DNA from: Achromobacter pestifer
Lineage (GTDB): Bacteria > Pseudomonadota > Gammaproteobacteria > Burkholderiales > Burkholderiaceae_B
Length of the DNA: 64,000 nt
Direction of reading: 5' to 3'
NCBI RefSeq assembly: GCF_013267355.1
Contig: NZ_CP053985.1
Span: 3,286,001-3,350,000 of the forward strand
Below, in pieces: positions 35,592 through 43,894 of the stretch. The stretch's first letter is position 1. Every line of letters starts with the position of its first letter. Below the pieces are notes generated by a model, which had not been told where the DNA came from, made no database searches, and saw only the letters and a list, made by a program, of their open reading frames with translations. Position numbers and translations under genes: made by a program.

Positions 35592-36482
35592 ATGACCGCA
35601 ACTGTAGCTTCCAAGCGCCTGGATCGCACCCGCGCCGATTTGTCCGAGTTCCTGCGCCTGCGCCGCGAACGGCTCAGCCCCGCCGACGTGGGGCTGCCGG
35701 CGGGCGCCCGTCGGCGCACGCCAGGATTGCGGCGCGAGGAAGTGGCCGCGCTGGCAGGGGTGGGGCTGGCCTGGTACACCTGGTTTGAACAAGGCCGCAA
35801 CATCAGCGTGTCGGCTGGGCTCCTGGAAAACCTGGCGCGCGTGCTGAAGCTGGACGCCGCCGAACGCCGCCACCTGTACCTGCTGGCGCATCAGCGGCCG
35901 CCGTCGGAACCGGGCCGCACCTGGTGCACGGTGCCGGCGCAAGTGCGCCGCCTGATGGACGATCTGCCGGCGCGCCCCGCCTACATCCTCAATCTGCGCT
36001 GGGACGTGGTGGTGTGGAACGCGGCCGCGGACCGGGTATTCAATTTTTCGGCGCAGGCAGAGGGCCGCAGGAACTTGCTGTGGATGCTGTTCGCGGACCC
36101 GGCGATGCGGGAACTGTTCGTGGACTGGCCGGCGCAAGCGCCCGCCATGCTGTCCACGTTCCGGCGCGATTTCGCCAGCGCGGGCCAGGCGCCGGATGTA
36201 GGCGAACTGGTGGACGAGCTGGAGCGCGTGTCGCCGGACTTCAAGATCTGGTGGCGCGAACACGATGTGCATGGAGCCTGCATGGGCCTGCGCAGCCTGC
36301 GGCTGGCGCCCCTGGGCGAGTTGGCGTTCGAGCATTCCACCTTGTCGGTGGACGAGAGCCGGCACTTGAGGCTGGTGGTCTACGCGCCCGCGCCGGACGA
36401 ACCGAAGGCCGCGGCCTTCGAGCGCTGGCTAGGAGGCCGCGCAACCGCCGGATCGCAGCCCGCCCGTGGCACCAGGGAATAG
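35592..36482 (+). CDS. XRE family regulator with MmyB-like ligand domain
   Basis: A 296-residue regulator. Residues 10-85 form a helix-turn-helix of the type found in this family (FLRLRRERLSPADVGLPAG, then RRTPGLRREEVAALAGVGLA and YTWFEQGR). Residues 110-270 match the MmyB-like ligand-binding domain (NLRWDVVVWNAAADRVF, RNLLWMLFADP, LRLVVYAPAPDEP). Such proteins often sit divergently from an oxidoreductase or transporter they control; here the neighbour is the MFS gene. ATG 35592 begins the recognisable protein; upstream in-frame codons run antisense to the MFS gene. Confidence 0.9.
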   Translation: MTATVASKRLDRTRADLSEFLRLRRERLSPADVGLPAGARRRTPGLRREEVAALAGVGLAWYTWFEQGRNISVSAGLLENLARVLKLDAAERRHLYLLAHQRPPSEPGRTWCTVPAQVRRLMDDLPARPAYILNLRWDVVVWNAAADRVFNFSAQAEGRRNLLWMLFADPAMRELFVDWPAQAPAMLSTFRRDFASAGQAPDVGELVDELERVSPDFKIWWREHDVHGACMGLRSLRLAPLGELAFEHSTLSVDESRHLRLVVYAPAPDEPKAAAFERWLGGRATAGSQPARGTRE

Positions 36483-36573
36483 GCGCGCCGTGGGTCTACG
36501 GAGCCGCGGCGGGCGGCTCCTATAGTCGGGGCTTCTTCATACCGCCGCGTCCCTGCGGACGCATACGCCGCCC

Positions 36574-37467
36574 ATGTCCACCGCCACGCTGTCCCGCCGC
36601 CAGGCCTTGCTGCTTTTGGGCGTGGTGGTGCTGGCCTGGGGCTTTACCTGGATCGTCAACAAGCTGCTGCTGCAGTACATGACGCCCATTTGGGCGGCGG
36701 CCGCGCGCAGCATCGCGGGCACGGCCGCATTGCTGTTGCTGGGACTCGCGCTGCGTCGCGTGGCGCGGCCGGTCAAGGCCGACATCCCTGTGATCCTCAG
36801 TGTGGGGCTGCTGCACATGGGCGCCTTCGCCGCGCTGGTCAGCCTGGGCATGTTGTATGTACCGGCGGGCCGCTCGGCGGTGCTGGCCTACACCACCCCG
36901 CTGTGGGTGATCCCGGGAGCCTGGCTGTTCCTGGGAGAGTCCGTGGGCCGGGCCCGGCGGTTGGGACTGGCCCTGGGCCTGCTGGGTCTGGTGGTTGTCT
37001 TCAATCCGCTGGATTTCGACTGGAGCAGCCGCGATGCGCTGTTCGGCAATGGCTTGATTCTGTTGGCTGCGCTGTGTTGGGCAGCCAACATCGTCTACGT
37101 GCGCGCGCACCGCTGGGTGACCCCGCCTTTCGAACTGGCGCTTTGGCAGGCGCTGTTGGCCTCTATCGTGCTGTCCGCCGTGGCTTATGCGGTGGAAGGC
37201 GCGCCGCAAGTGGCGTGGAGCGCGGACCTGGCATGGCTGCTGGGCTATGCCGGCGTCTTCGGCATCGCGGTGGCGTATTGGGCCGCCGTGAACGTGAACC
37301 GCTCGCTGCCTGCGGGCGTCACGTCCATCGGGCTCCTGGGCGTGCCCGTGGTGGGCCTGCTGTGCTCGGCCGTGGTTCTGCATGAGCCCGTCAGCGCCTC
37401 GCTGATGGCGGGCATGGCGCTGATCGTGGGCGGTATCGCGGCAGGGGTGTTCGAACGCCGCGCTTGA
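36574..37467 (+). CDS. EamA/DMT superfamily transporter
   Basis: A 297-residue inner-membrane protein with ten hydrophobic segments in two EamA repeats. The first begins LLLLGVVVLAWGFTWIVNKL, and the second around GLILLAALCWAANIVYVRAH. The pattern PLWVIPGAWLFLGE and the final PVVGLLCSAVVLHEPVSA are family-typical. Members export amino acids or other metabolites; no substrate can be given. It stands alone between the XRE regulator (91-base gap) and the PadR operator region. Confidence 0.9.
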   Translation: MSTATLSRRQALLLLGVVVLAWGFTWIVNKLLLQYMTPIWAAAARSIAGTAALLLLGLALRRVARPVKADIPVILSVGLLHMGAFAALVSLGMLYVPAGRSAVLAYTTPLWVIPGAWLFLGESVGRARRLGLALGLLGLVVVFNPLDFDWSSRDALFGNGLILLAALCWAANIVYVRAHRWVTPPFELALWQALLASIVLSAVAYAVEGAPQVAWSADLAWLLGYAGVFGIAVAYWAAVNVNRSLPAGVTSIGLLGVPVVGLLCSAVVLHEPVSASLMAGMALIVGGIAAGVFERRA

Positions 37468-37476
37468 CTCCTGGAC

Positions 37477-37513
37477 TATCGTAGGTATATCGTAAGATAT
37501 ATATCGTAAGATA
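37477..37513. promoter_or_regulatory. Triple operator TATCGTAAGATA upstream of padR
   Basis: TATCGTAAGATA occurs perfectly at 37488-37499 and 37502-37513, with a diverged copy starting TATCGTAGGTA at 37477. Each unit is an imperfect palindrome (TATC...GATA) and the period of the perfect copies is 14 bases. It ends 18 bases before the PadR start codon, where a repressor would block transcription. Binding by the encoded PadR protein is inferred. Confidence 0.75.
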
Positions 37514-37531
37514 CATATCTGGAGATAGACC

Positions 37532-38296
37532 ATGCGCGACTCCCAATTCATCACCGCATTCGTACGCCGTGCCCGCCATAAGCCGCAGGGCGGCCACGAT
37601 CATCCGCATCCGCACCAACACCACCATGGCGAGGCACATCACCGCCATCACGCAGGCCATGGCCACCATCAGCGCCACGCCGGCGCGGGCGGCGACTGGT
37701 TCTCCGGCCCGGCCGACGAGCGCGAAGGCGGCGGCTTCGGCGGCGGCTTCGGCGACGACGGGCGCGGCTGGACCCGCAGCCGCAAAGTCAGCGCCGACGA
37801 CCTGCAGCTCATGCTGCTGGGCCTGCTGGAAAAGAACCCCAGCCACGGCTACGAACTGATCAAGGCGCTGGGCGCGCTCAGCAACGGCTTCTATACGCCC
37901 AGCCCCGGCATGGTCTATCCCGCGCTGACCTACCTGGAAGAGCTGGGCTACGCCACCGTCGAGCAAGAAGGCGCGAAGAAGCGCTACCACCTGGCCGAGC
38001 CGGGCCGCGCGCACCTGGACGGCAACCGCGAACGCCTGGCGCTGATGTTCAACAAGCTCAAGCATGTGGCGCGCAAGATGGACTGGATGCGCCAGGCCTG
38101 GAGCGGCCAGCCGCGCAGCGTCGGTCCGGAAGGCGAGGACACCGCCACGGGTTGGCTGCCGGAATTCGTGGCCGCGCGCCAGGCGCTCAAGCGCGCGCTG
38201 TTGGACCGCACGGACGCTACGCCCGCGGAGCAGCGGCGCATCGCCGCCATCCTGGCCCGCGCCACCGACGAAATCAATGGCCAGGCCTGTTCCTGA
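37532..38296 (+). CDS. PadR family regulator with His-rich metal-binding N-terminus (YqjI-like)
   Basis: A 254-residue regulator. Residues 16-49 contain 16 histidines, a likely metal-binding tail. A Gly/Asp-rich linker follows, then a PadR winged helix from about 88 to 165 (LQLMLLGLLEKNPSHGYELI, GMVYPALTYLEELGY, KKRYHLAEPG) and a helical C-terminal dimerisation part. This architecture is that of E. coli YqjI, a nickel-responsive repressor of itself and of yqjH, which encodes a ferric-siderophore reductase-like protein. The same pair of genes occurs here, in one operon. GGAG at 37521-37524 sets the start. Confidence 0.92.
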   Translation: MRDSQFITAFVRRARHKPQGGHDHPHPHQHHHGEAHHRHHAGHGHHQRHAGAGGDWFSGPADEREGGGFGGGFGDDGRGWTRSRKVSADDLQLMLLGLLEKNPSHGYELIKALGALSNGFYTPSPGMVYPALTYLEELGYATVEQEGAKKRYHLAEPGRAHLDGNRERLALMFNKLKHVARKMDWMRQAWSGQPRSVGPEGEDTATGWLPEFVAARQALKRALLDRTDATPAEQRRIAAILARATDEINGQACS

Positions 38297-38318
38297 AGAC
38301 CCTATTCCTGGAGTATCC

Positions 38319-39134
38319 ATGACCCGCAACGACCTGAATGTCGAACGCGTCCGCCACAACCTGAAGATGCGCATGCTGACCGTGGCCAGCGTCGAGCGCA
38401 TCGCCGGCCTGATGGCCCGCGTTACCTTTACCGGCGACGAGTTGCAGGACTTCGTGTCCGCCTCGTTCGACGACCACGTGAAGCTGTTTTTCGCCGCCGA
38501 TCCGTCCTTGCCGCCGGCCCTGCCGGTCGCCAGCGCGGATGGCATCAAGTTTCCCGAAGACGCGCCCAAGCCCGCCGCGCGCGACTACACGCCGCGCCGC
38601 TTCGATGCGGCGCGCAAGGAGCTCGTGATCGATTTCGTGCTGCACGGCGATGGCCCCGCATCCACCTGGGCTGAACAGGCCAAGGCTGGCCAGCAGCTGG
38701 GCATAGGCGGGCCGCGCGGCTCCTTCGTCGTGCCCACGGGCTTCGACTGGCATGTGCTGATCGGCGATGAAACCGCCTTGCCCGCCATTGCGCGCCGCCT
38801 GGAAGAACTGCCGGCTGCTGCGCAGGCGCTGGTGCTGATCGAAGTGCCGGATGCCTCCAACGAAATCCCGCTGGCTAGCGAAGCGCAGGTTTCAGTGCGC
38901 TGGCTGCATCGCAACGGCACCGCGGCGGGTTACAGCACCCTGCTGCTGGAAGCCGCGCGCGAGCTGGCCTTGCCGCCGGGTGAAGGCTATGCCTGGGTCG
39001 CCGCGGAGTCCGCCGCCGCCAAGGCCGTGCGGGAAATCATGGTGACGCAGCACGGCATCGACAAGAGCCGCATCCGCGCCGCCAGCTACTGGAAGCGTGG
39101 CGCCGTGGCCGTGCACGAGTCCCACGAAGGCTGA
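38319..39134 (+). CDS. Siderophore-interacting protein (YqjH/ViuB-like flavin reductase)
   Basis: A 271-residue cytoplasmic protein of the SIP family, which reduces ferric siderophores to release iron using NAD(P)H and FAD. RDYTPRRFD is the FAD-binding motif (RxYTxR), PRGSFVVP lies in the flavin domain, and GDETALPAIARRLEELP is the typical start of the C-terminal domain. GGAG at 38310-38313 precedes ATG 38319. It follows the PadR gene by 22 bases, so nickel or iron control through that repressor is likely by analogy with E. coli yqjH/yqjI. Confidence 0.92.
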   Translation: MTRNDLNVERVRHNLKMRMLTVASVERIAGLMARVTFTGDELQDFVSASFDDHVKLFFAADPSLPPALPVASADGIKFPEDAPKPAARDYTPRRFDAARKELVIDFVLHGDGPASTWAEQAKAGQQLGIGGPRGSFVVPTGFDWHVLIGDETALPAIARRLEELPAAAQALVLIEVPDASNEIPLASEAQVSVRWLHRNGTAAGYSTLLLEAARELALPPGEGYAWVAAESAAAKAVREIMVTQHGIDKSRIRAASYWKRGAVAVHESHEG

Positions 39135-39171
39135 GCCAATGGCGAGCCGGCTGGCGAGGCGATAAAGACCT

Positions 39172-40050
39172 TCAGCCACCGGCCAACGCCAGCAGATTGC
39201 GCACGCGCCCGCCCGCGCCTTGCTCGCGCACCGCCAGGCCCAGCACCGCGCGCGGCCAGTCCAGCGCGAAGGGGCGGTACACCACGCCGTCGGGCCGCAG
39301 ATGGCGCAGCGACTCCGGCACGATGGCCACGCCCATGCCGGCGGCGACCAGATTCACCGCCGACGACAGCTGCGGCGCGCGCTGGCCGATCTGCGGATTG
39401 AGCCCATGCTGGCGGCAGGCCGCCATGATGTCGGCGCTGAGCCCATAACCGGACTTGCGCGAATACAGGATGAAGCGCTCCTGCTCCAGGTCCGCCGGCG
39501 CCAGCCGCTTGCGCCGCGCCAGCGCGTGACCCAGCGGCAGCGCCACCACCAGCGGTTCTTCCGCCAATTGGGTGAACGCCAGGCCGCCGTCCAGCGCGAA
39601 GGGCGGACGCACGAAGGCCGCGTCGATGGCGCCGCTGCGCAGCTGCGCCACCAGCGTTTCGCTATCGCCTTGCGACAGCGTCATTTCCACGTCGGGGTAC
39701 TGCAGCCGGTACTGCCGGATCAATTCGGTCACCACGCCGCTGAAGGACGCGGATTCCGTGAACCCCAACGTCAACTCGCCGACTTCGCCGCGCGCGGCGC
39801 GTTGCGCCGTTTGCACGGCAGCCTGGGCGCGCTGCAGGATGTCCTGCGCGCAGGATAGAAAGGCGCGGCCGGCGTCGTTCAGGGCGACGCCGCGGCCGGT
39901 GCGGTCAAACAGCGGCGTGCCGACTTCCTGTTCCAGCTGACGGATCTGCTGCGACAGCGGCGGCTGCGCCATCCCTAGCTGTTCCGCTGCGCGCGTGAAG
40001 TGCTCGGCCTCGGCGGTGGCGACGAAGTAACGCAGGTGGCGCAATTCCAT
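39172..40050 (-). CDS. LysR family regulator
   Basis: A 292-residue LysR protein of the CynR/CatM-like subgroup: MELRHLRYFVATAEAEHFTR and AAEQLGMAQPPLSQQIRQLE form the DNA-binding helix-turn-helix. The effector domain follows from about 90. ATG 40050 begins the family-typical N-terminus; the 16 extra codons upstream are not conserved-looking. It is divergent from the methylisocitrate-lyase-like gene, the likely target. The intergenic region of 102 bases is AT-rich and contains TATGAATTTTCCATA at 40074-40088, a weak candidate binding site. Confidence 0.9.
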   Translation of the reverse strand: MELRHLRYFVATAEAEHFTRAAEQLGMAQPPLSQQIRQLEQEVGTPLFDRTGRGVALNDAGRAFLSCAQDILQRAQAAVQTAQRAARGEVGELTLGFTESASFSGVVTELIRQYRLQYPDVEMTLSQGDSETLVAQLRSGAIDAAFVRPPFALDGGLAFTQLAEEPLVVALPLGHALARRKRLAPADLEQERFILYSRKSGYGLSADIMAACRQHGLNPQIGQRAPQLSSAVNLVAAGMGVAIVPESLRHLRPDGVVYRPFALDWPRAVLGLAVREQGAGGRVRNLLALAGG

Positions 40051-40152
40051 ATCGGTACTCAAAAAGTATTGATTATGAATTTTCCATATATTGGACATTC
40101 TATTGCGGCGCGCGGATCATGGACACATCGACGACACCTGCAAGGAATCCGC

Positions 40153-41013
40153 ATGACTGCCCCCATCAAATCCAGCACCCTGTTGCGCCACCACCTGGCC
40201 CGCGACATCGTCGTGGCGCCCGGCGCCTATGACGGCATGTCGGCCCGGCTGGTGGCCGCGGCCGGCTTTTCCGCCGTCTACGCCAGCGGCGGTGCCATCG
40301 CGCGCGCCGCCGGCTATCCGGACATCGGCCTGCTCAGCTTCACCGAGGTCATGGACCGCGTGGAAAAGATCGTGGACGCCAGCGGCCTGCCGGTGGTGGC
40401 CGATGCCGACACCGGCTTTGGCGGTTCGGCCAATGTGGAGCGCACCGTGCGCATCATGGAACGCGCCGGCGTGGCGGCCTTTCACATCGAAGACCAGTCC
40501 TTTCCCAAGCGCTGCGGCCACCTGGACGACAAGAGCCTGGTGGACGTCGAGGAAATGTGCCGCAAGGTGCACATCGCGCGCCAGACCCTGAGCGACGCCG
40601 ACGCGCTGGTGATCGCCCGCACCGACGCCATCGCGGTCGAAGGCTTCGAGGCCGCGCTGTCGCGCGCCGAGCGCTACCTGAAGGCAGGGGCGGACATGAT
40701 CTTCGTGGAAGCGCCCGAGACGCTTGAGCAGATCCGCGCCATCGCCGAACGCCTGCCGGGCCTGAAGCTCATCAACATGTTCTACGGCGGCAAGACGCCG
40801 CTGACGCCGCTGGCCGATTTGGCGGCCATGGGCTACCGCCTGGCGATCATTCCGTCGGATCTGCAGCGCGCCGCCATCCACGCCATGCAGGCCACGCTGG
40901 CGGCGATCAAGCAGACGGGCGACAGCAGCGCGCTGGCCGATCAGCTCACCAGCTTCAAGGAGCGTGAGGAGATCGTGCAGACGCGCCGCTATCTGGCGCT
41001 GGACGCGCAGTAG
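40153..41013 (+). CDS. Isocitrate lyase/PEP mutase family protein, methylisocitrate lyase-like
   Basis: A 286-residue TIM-barrel lyase. The catalytic loop PKRCGHLDDK matches the KRCGH signature of 2-methylisocitrate lyases and related enzymes (KKCGH in isocitrate lyase). VVADADTGFGGSANVERTV supplies the metal-binding aspartates and VIARTDAIAVEGFEAAL is a core stretch. Reactions in the family cleave or rearrange 2-hydroxy di- and tricarboxylates, for example methylisocitrate or dimethylmalate. No prpC or prpD gene is nearby, so a role in the methylcitrate cycle is not supported by context. ATG 40153 has AAGGA 10 bases upstream. Divergent from a LysR gene. Confidence 0.88.
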   Translation: MTAPIKSSTLLRHHLARDIVVAPGAYDGMSARLVAAAGFSAVYASGGAIARAAGYPDIGLLSFTEVMDRVEKIVDASGLPVVADADTGFGGSANVERTVRIMERAGVAAFHIEDQSFPKRCGHLDDKSLVDVEEMCRKVHIARQTLSDADALVIARTDAIAVEGFEAALSRAERYLKAGADMIFVEAPETLEQIRAIAERLPGLKLINMFYGGKTPLTPLADLAAMGYRLAIIPSDLQRAAIHAMQATLAAIKQTGDSSALADQLTSFKEREEIVQTRRYLALDAQ

Positions 41014-41023
41014 ACGCGCGGCG

Positions 41024-43894
41024 CTAGCGGGGGCAGCGGCTGGGCAGGCTCAGCGGCCATAGCCGCTGGTTGTGCGAACCGTACAGCGTACGTACGCCGC
41101 ATTCCATTTCCACGCGCGCCACCTGCTTGCCGGAGGGATCGATGATCATCGACTGCTCCAGCGTGGACACCACCGCGCGGCCATCGCCGAACGGCGCGAC
41201 CACCCGGTAGTCGGCGGCGATCGCGAGCTTGCCCTGGGCGTCCACATAGCCGTAGCCGCTATCCATGCCGACCGGCGCCAGGCCTCCGCGCAGCGGGCCC
41301 AGCGCGTCGAACGCGGGGCCGGCCAGCGCGCCCTTGCCATCCAGCGCGCGCATGCCCCGGTTGGACACGCGCGTTACTGCGCGTCCTTCGGAATAGGCCG
41401 ATGCGTGGCCTTCGACGGAGAGCCGCTTCTTGCCGTCCAGGCCGGTGTAGTCGGTCATCTCCCGGTTGCCGGCGTAGTGATGCCGCAGCAGCATGTCGGA
41501 GCCCTGCGGCCAGCGCCATTCACCGGCGGGCAGCGTGGTCACGGTCTTGCCCTGGTCGTCGATCAAGCGCGAACCGTCTTCGCCCGTCAGCAGGGCGCGG
41601 GCGGGTTGGCCGCGGAAGGTACCGGCAGTGGCGGAGAAAGGCGCGATCTGCCATTGCCCCTGGTTGTCCAGATAACCGTTGCGGGGCGCGCGGCGCAGCA
41701 CCGTCCAGTCGCCCATGCGCAGGTAGTCCGCATCCTCCATGTCCACCGCTTCCGAGCCGTCCGGCGTGATGGTCCAGCGCTGCTTGCCGTCGCCTGCCGC
41801 GATCTCGCCGTTGCCGTCCACGCCGACCGAGAGCTTGGGCCGGAAGGCGGTCAGCGCACGCCCTTCGGCATTGAAGACGGCGGCGGGACGTTCGTACTCT
41901 TCCTGCTGGGGGCCGGCCTGGCGCAGCGTCCATATCTTGGCGGTGATGCGTTCGGCGCTGTGATGGCTGGGCGGCACGATCCACTTGCCCTGCAGGTCGA
42001 CGATCCCGACGCGGTCCTGGCCCAGCGAGGCGACCGCCTGGCCGTCCTGAAAGAGACCGATGTCCTGGAACGCGGGCGCGGCGATTTCCTTGCCGGCGAC
42101 GAAGTCGTACAGGCCCCAGGGCGAGCCCTCGGCCGCGGTCTTCAGGAAACGGACCACGCCGGGGGCGACGATCTGCGTTTCGAAGAAGTCTCGGGGCAGG
42201 TCATAGGTCTTGCCGTCGCGGTCCAGCATGCGGCTCACGCCATCGGCGTAGGCCGGCGCATAACCATGGCGGAACGGCCCGATATGCTGTTGCGCGGGCA
42301 GGTCCATGGGCTTGCCCATGGCATCCAGCAGCAGCAGGCCTGCGGCGGTCTGCGCGGCGTAGCGCAGTTGTTCGGCCTTGAGTCCGGCGGCCTCGGCATC
42401 GGCCTGCGCGCCGTAATCCTCGTCGGATCCGTCCAGCGGGATGATGTTGCTCCAGGCCGGGTCGGAGGCGATGCCGCCGTCGGCCAGCAGCAGGCCGGCG
42501 CCGTCTTCGGCGCATTGGCAGTGATCCTGGGCCAGCAGGCCCAGCGCGCTGCCGGGTATGTCCAGCGGCAGCTCCTTGAGCGAGCGGCTCTTGGCGGCCT
42601 CCACCGTTTCGGGCTTGAGCAGCGCGCGGCCTGCGTCGTCCAGCACGTTGAGCAGTTCGCCTTCCTGTTTGAAGATCCACAGCTTGCCCTGGCGGAGCAC
42701 CATCCGGCCAGTGTCTTCCAGCCAGGCGGGCGCGCTCTCGCCATGCAGCCAGTTGCCCATGGGCGTCAAGAGACCCACGGGTACGCGTTCCTCGTTCGAG
42801 AACAGCACGTAGCCGTTCTGGTTCTCGGCCACGAACAGGCCCGCGCCCAGCGTCAGCGGTTCAGCGCGTCCCGGAACCAGCGCCATCTGCTTGCCGTCCG
42901 AGGGGTAGACGATGGCGTCGCCGTAGCGTTGGGATTCCTGCGCCTCGGCGGACTTGAGCGTGATGACGGGTTTGCCGCCGCTATCCAGCACCGCATAGGA
43001 ACCGCGGCCGAGCTCGGCGCTCCAGAATGCCTTTGTCACGGGCATCATGCTGCGATAGCCCTGGTCCGCGCCCACGGCCTTACCGTCTGGGTCCAGCAGC
43101 AGCGCATTGCCGTCGCTATGGGCGACGGCCATCGAGCCGTCGTCGCCCGGCACCGAAATATCCTGATAATTGGGCTCCAGCACCCACTTCCAATCCCGGT
43201 CCACCAGGCCGTACCGGCCTTCCGCATTGATGGCGATGTACAGGCCGTTGCCGTAGGACTTGATGATGCCGACGCCGGGGTCGCTATAGCGGCGTTCGCC
43301 GGTGCTGGAGCGATACTCCGGCTTGTACTCCACCGTCGCCAGCGCCGGCACGCCCGCGCCCACGTGCAAGGACTGGACACCCTCGTCCAGCGGTTCGCCC
43401 ACCCGCTGGCCCTTGCGGTCGATCAATTGATAGCGGCCGTCCAGTATGGCCACGGTCAGGCCGATCTCGGCGTAGTCCTGCACGCCGTCGTAGCGCGGCG
43501 GCACCGCCATCCGGCCCTTGGTATCGATGAAGCCCCACTTGCCTTTCCATTTCACCGCGGCCAGGCCGTGATGGAAGTCGCCCACCGCTTCAAATATGGG
43601 CGAAATCGCCAGCCGGCCGTTCTGGTCCAGGAAGCCCCAGGCATGGCGGCGCAGCGACTGGTCGGGCGGCACGCGGTCGATGTTCACCAGCGCGGAGGGC
43701 AGCAGCACCGCGGCGCGCTGATCCGCCAGCGTGCGGATGCAGCCGTTGGCGTAGGGACTGATATCGTCATCGGCCGCGACGCTGTAGGGCTTTTCCTCGA
43801 TGCAGTACGAAAACTGCGCATGCGCCGACAGGGACGCGCCCAGCGCGGCCAGGGCGCAGGCAAGGCGGGTGGTGCGTATCGCGCGTGACTTCAT
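41024..43894 (-). CDS. Large exported WG-repeat protein, 956 residues
   Basis: Signal peptide MKSRAIRTTRLACALAALGA ending at about residue 26 (SAHA), then many WG (KWG) repeats built on the pattern GFIDTKGRMAVPPRYD: for example WGFLDQNGRLAISPIFE, WGLYDFVAGKEIAAPAFQD, VGIVDLQGKWIVPPSH and YGYVDAQGKLAIAADYR. Each repeat contributes beta strands, so a long solenoid or propeller-like periplasmic or surface protein is expected. No catalytic motif is seen. A few cysteines occur near the N-terminus and in one CQCAEDG stretch. Its start codon overlaps the stop of the next WG-repeat gene upstream (ATGA at 43891-43894), so the two are coupled. Function is unknown. Confidence 0.85.
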   Translation of the reverse strand: MKSRAIRTTRLACALAALGASLSAHAQFSYCIEEKPYSVAADDDISPYANGCIRTLADQRAAVLLPSALVNIDRVPPDQSLRRHAWGFLDQNGRLAISPIFEAVGDFHHGLAAVKWKGKWGFIDTKGRMAVPPRYDGVQDYAEIGLTVAILDGRYQLIDRKGQRVGEPLDEGVQSLHVGAGVPALATVEYKPEYRSSTGERRYSDPGVGIIKSYGNGLYIAINAEGRYGLVDRDWKWVLEPNYQDISVPGDDGSMAVAHSDGNALLLDPDGKAVGADQGYRSMMPVTKAFWSAELGRGSYAVLDSGGKPVITLKSAEAQESQRYGDAIVYPSDGKQMALVPGRAEPLTLGAGLFVAENQNGYVLFSNEERVPVGLLTPMGNWLHGESAPAWLEDTGRMVLRQGKLWIFKQEGELLNVLDDAGRALLKPETVEAAKSRSLKELPLDIPGSALGLLAQDHCQCAEDGAGLLLADGGIASDPAWSNIIPLDGSDEDYGAQADAEAAGLKAEQLRYAAQTAAGLLLLDAMGKPMDLPAQQHIGPFRHGYAPAYADGVSRMLDRDGKTYDLPRDFFETQIVAPGVVRFLKTAAEGSPWGLYDFVAGKEIAAPAFQDIGLFQDGQAVASLGQDRVGIVDLQGKWIVPPSHHSAERITAKIWTLRQAGPQQEEYERPAAVFNAEGRALTAFRPKLSVGVDGNGEIAAGDGKQRWTITPDGSEAVDMEDADYLRMGDWTVLRRAPRNGYLDNQGQWQIAPFSATAGTFRGQPARALLTGEDGSRLIDDQGKTVTTLPAGEWRWPQGSDMLLRHHYAGNREMTDYTGLDGKKRLSVEGHASAYSEGRAVTRVSNRGMRALDGKGALAGPAFDALGPLRGGLAPVGMDSGYGYVDAQGKLAIAADYRVVAPFGDGRAVVSTLEQSMIIDPSGKQVARVEMECGVRTLYGSHNQRLWPLSLPSRCPR

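Noticed and set aside
40153..41013. Methylcitrate cycle operon (prp)
   Set aside because: The enzyme has the KRCGH motif, but no prpC, prpD or prpF gene is present; only a LysR gene is adjacent.
41072..43888. Rightward open frame of 938 codons opposite the first WG-repeat gene, and a similar one at 44428-46536
   Set aside because: Both are antisense reads of WG-repeat coding DNA; the repeats, signal peptides and overlapping start/stop support the leftward genes.
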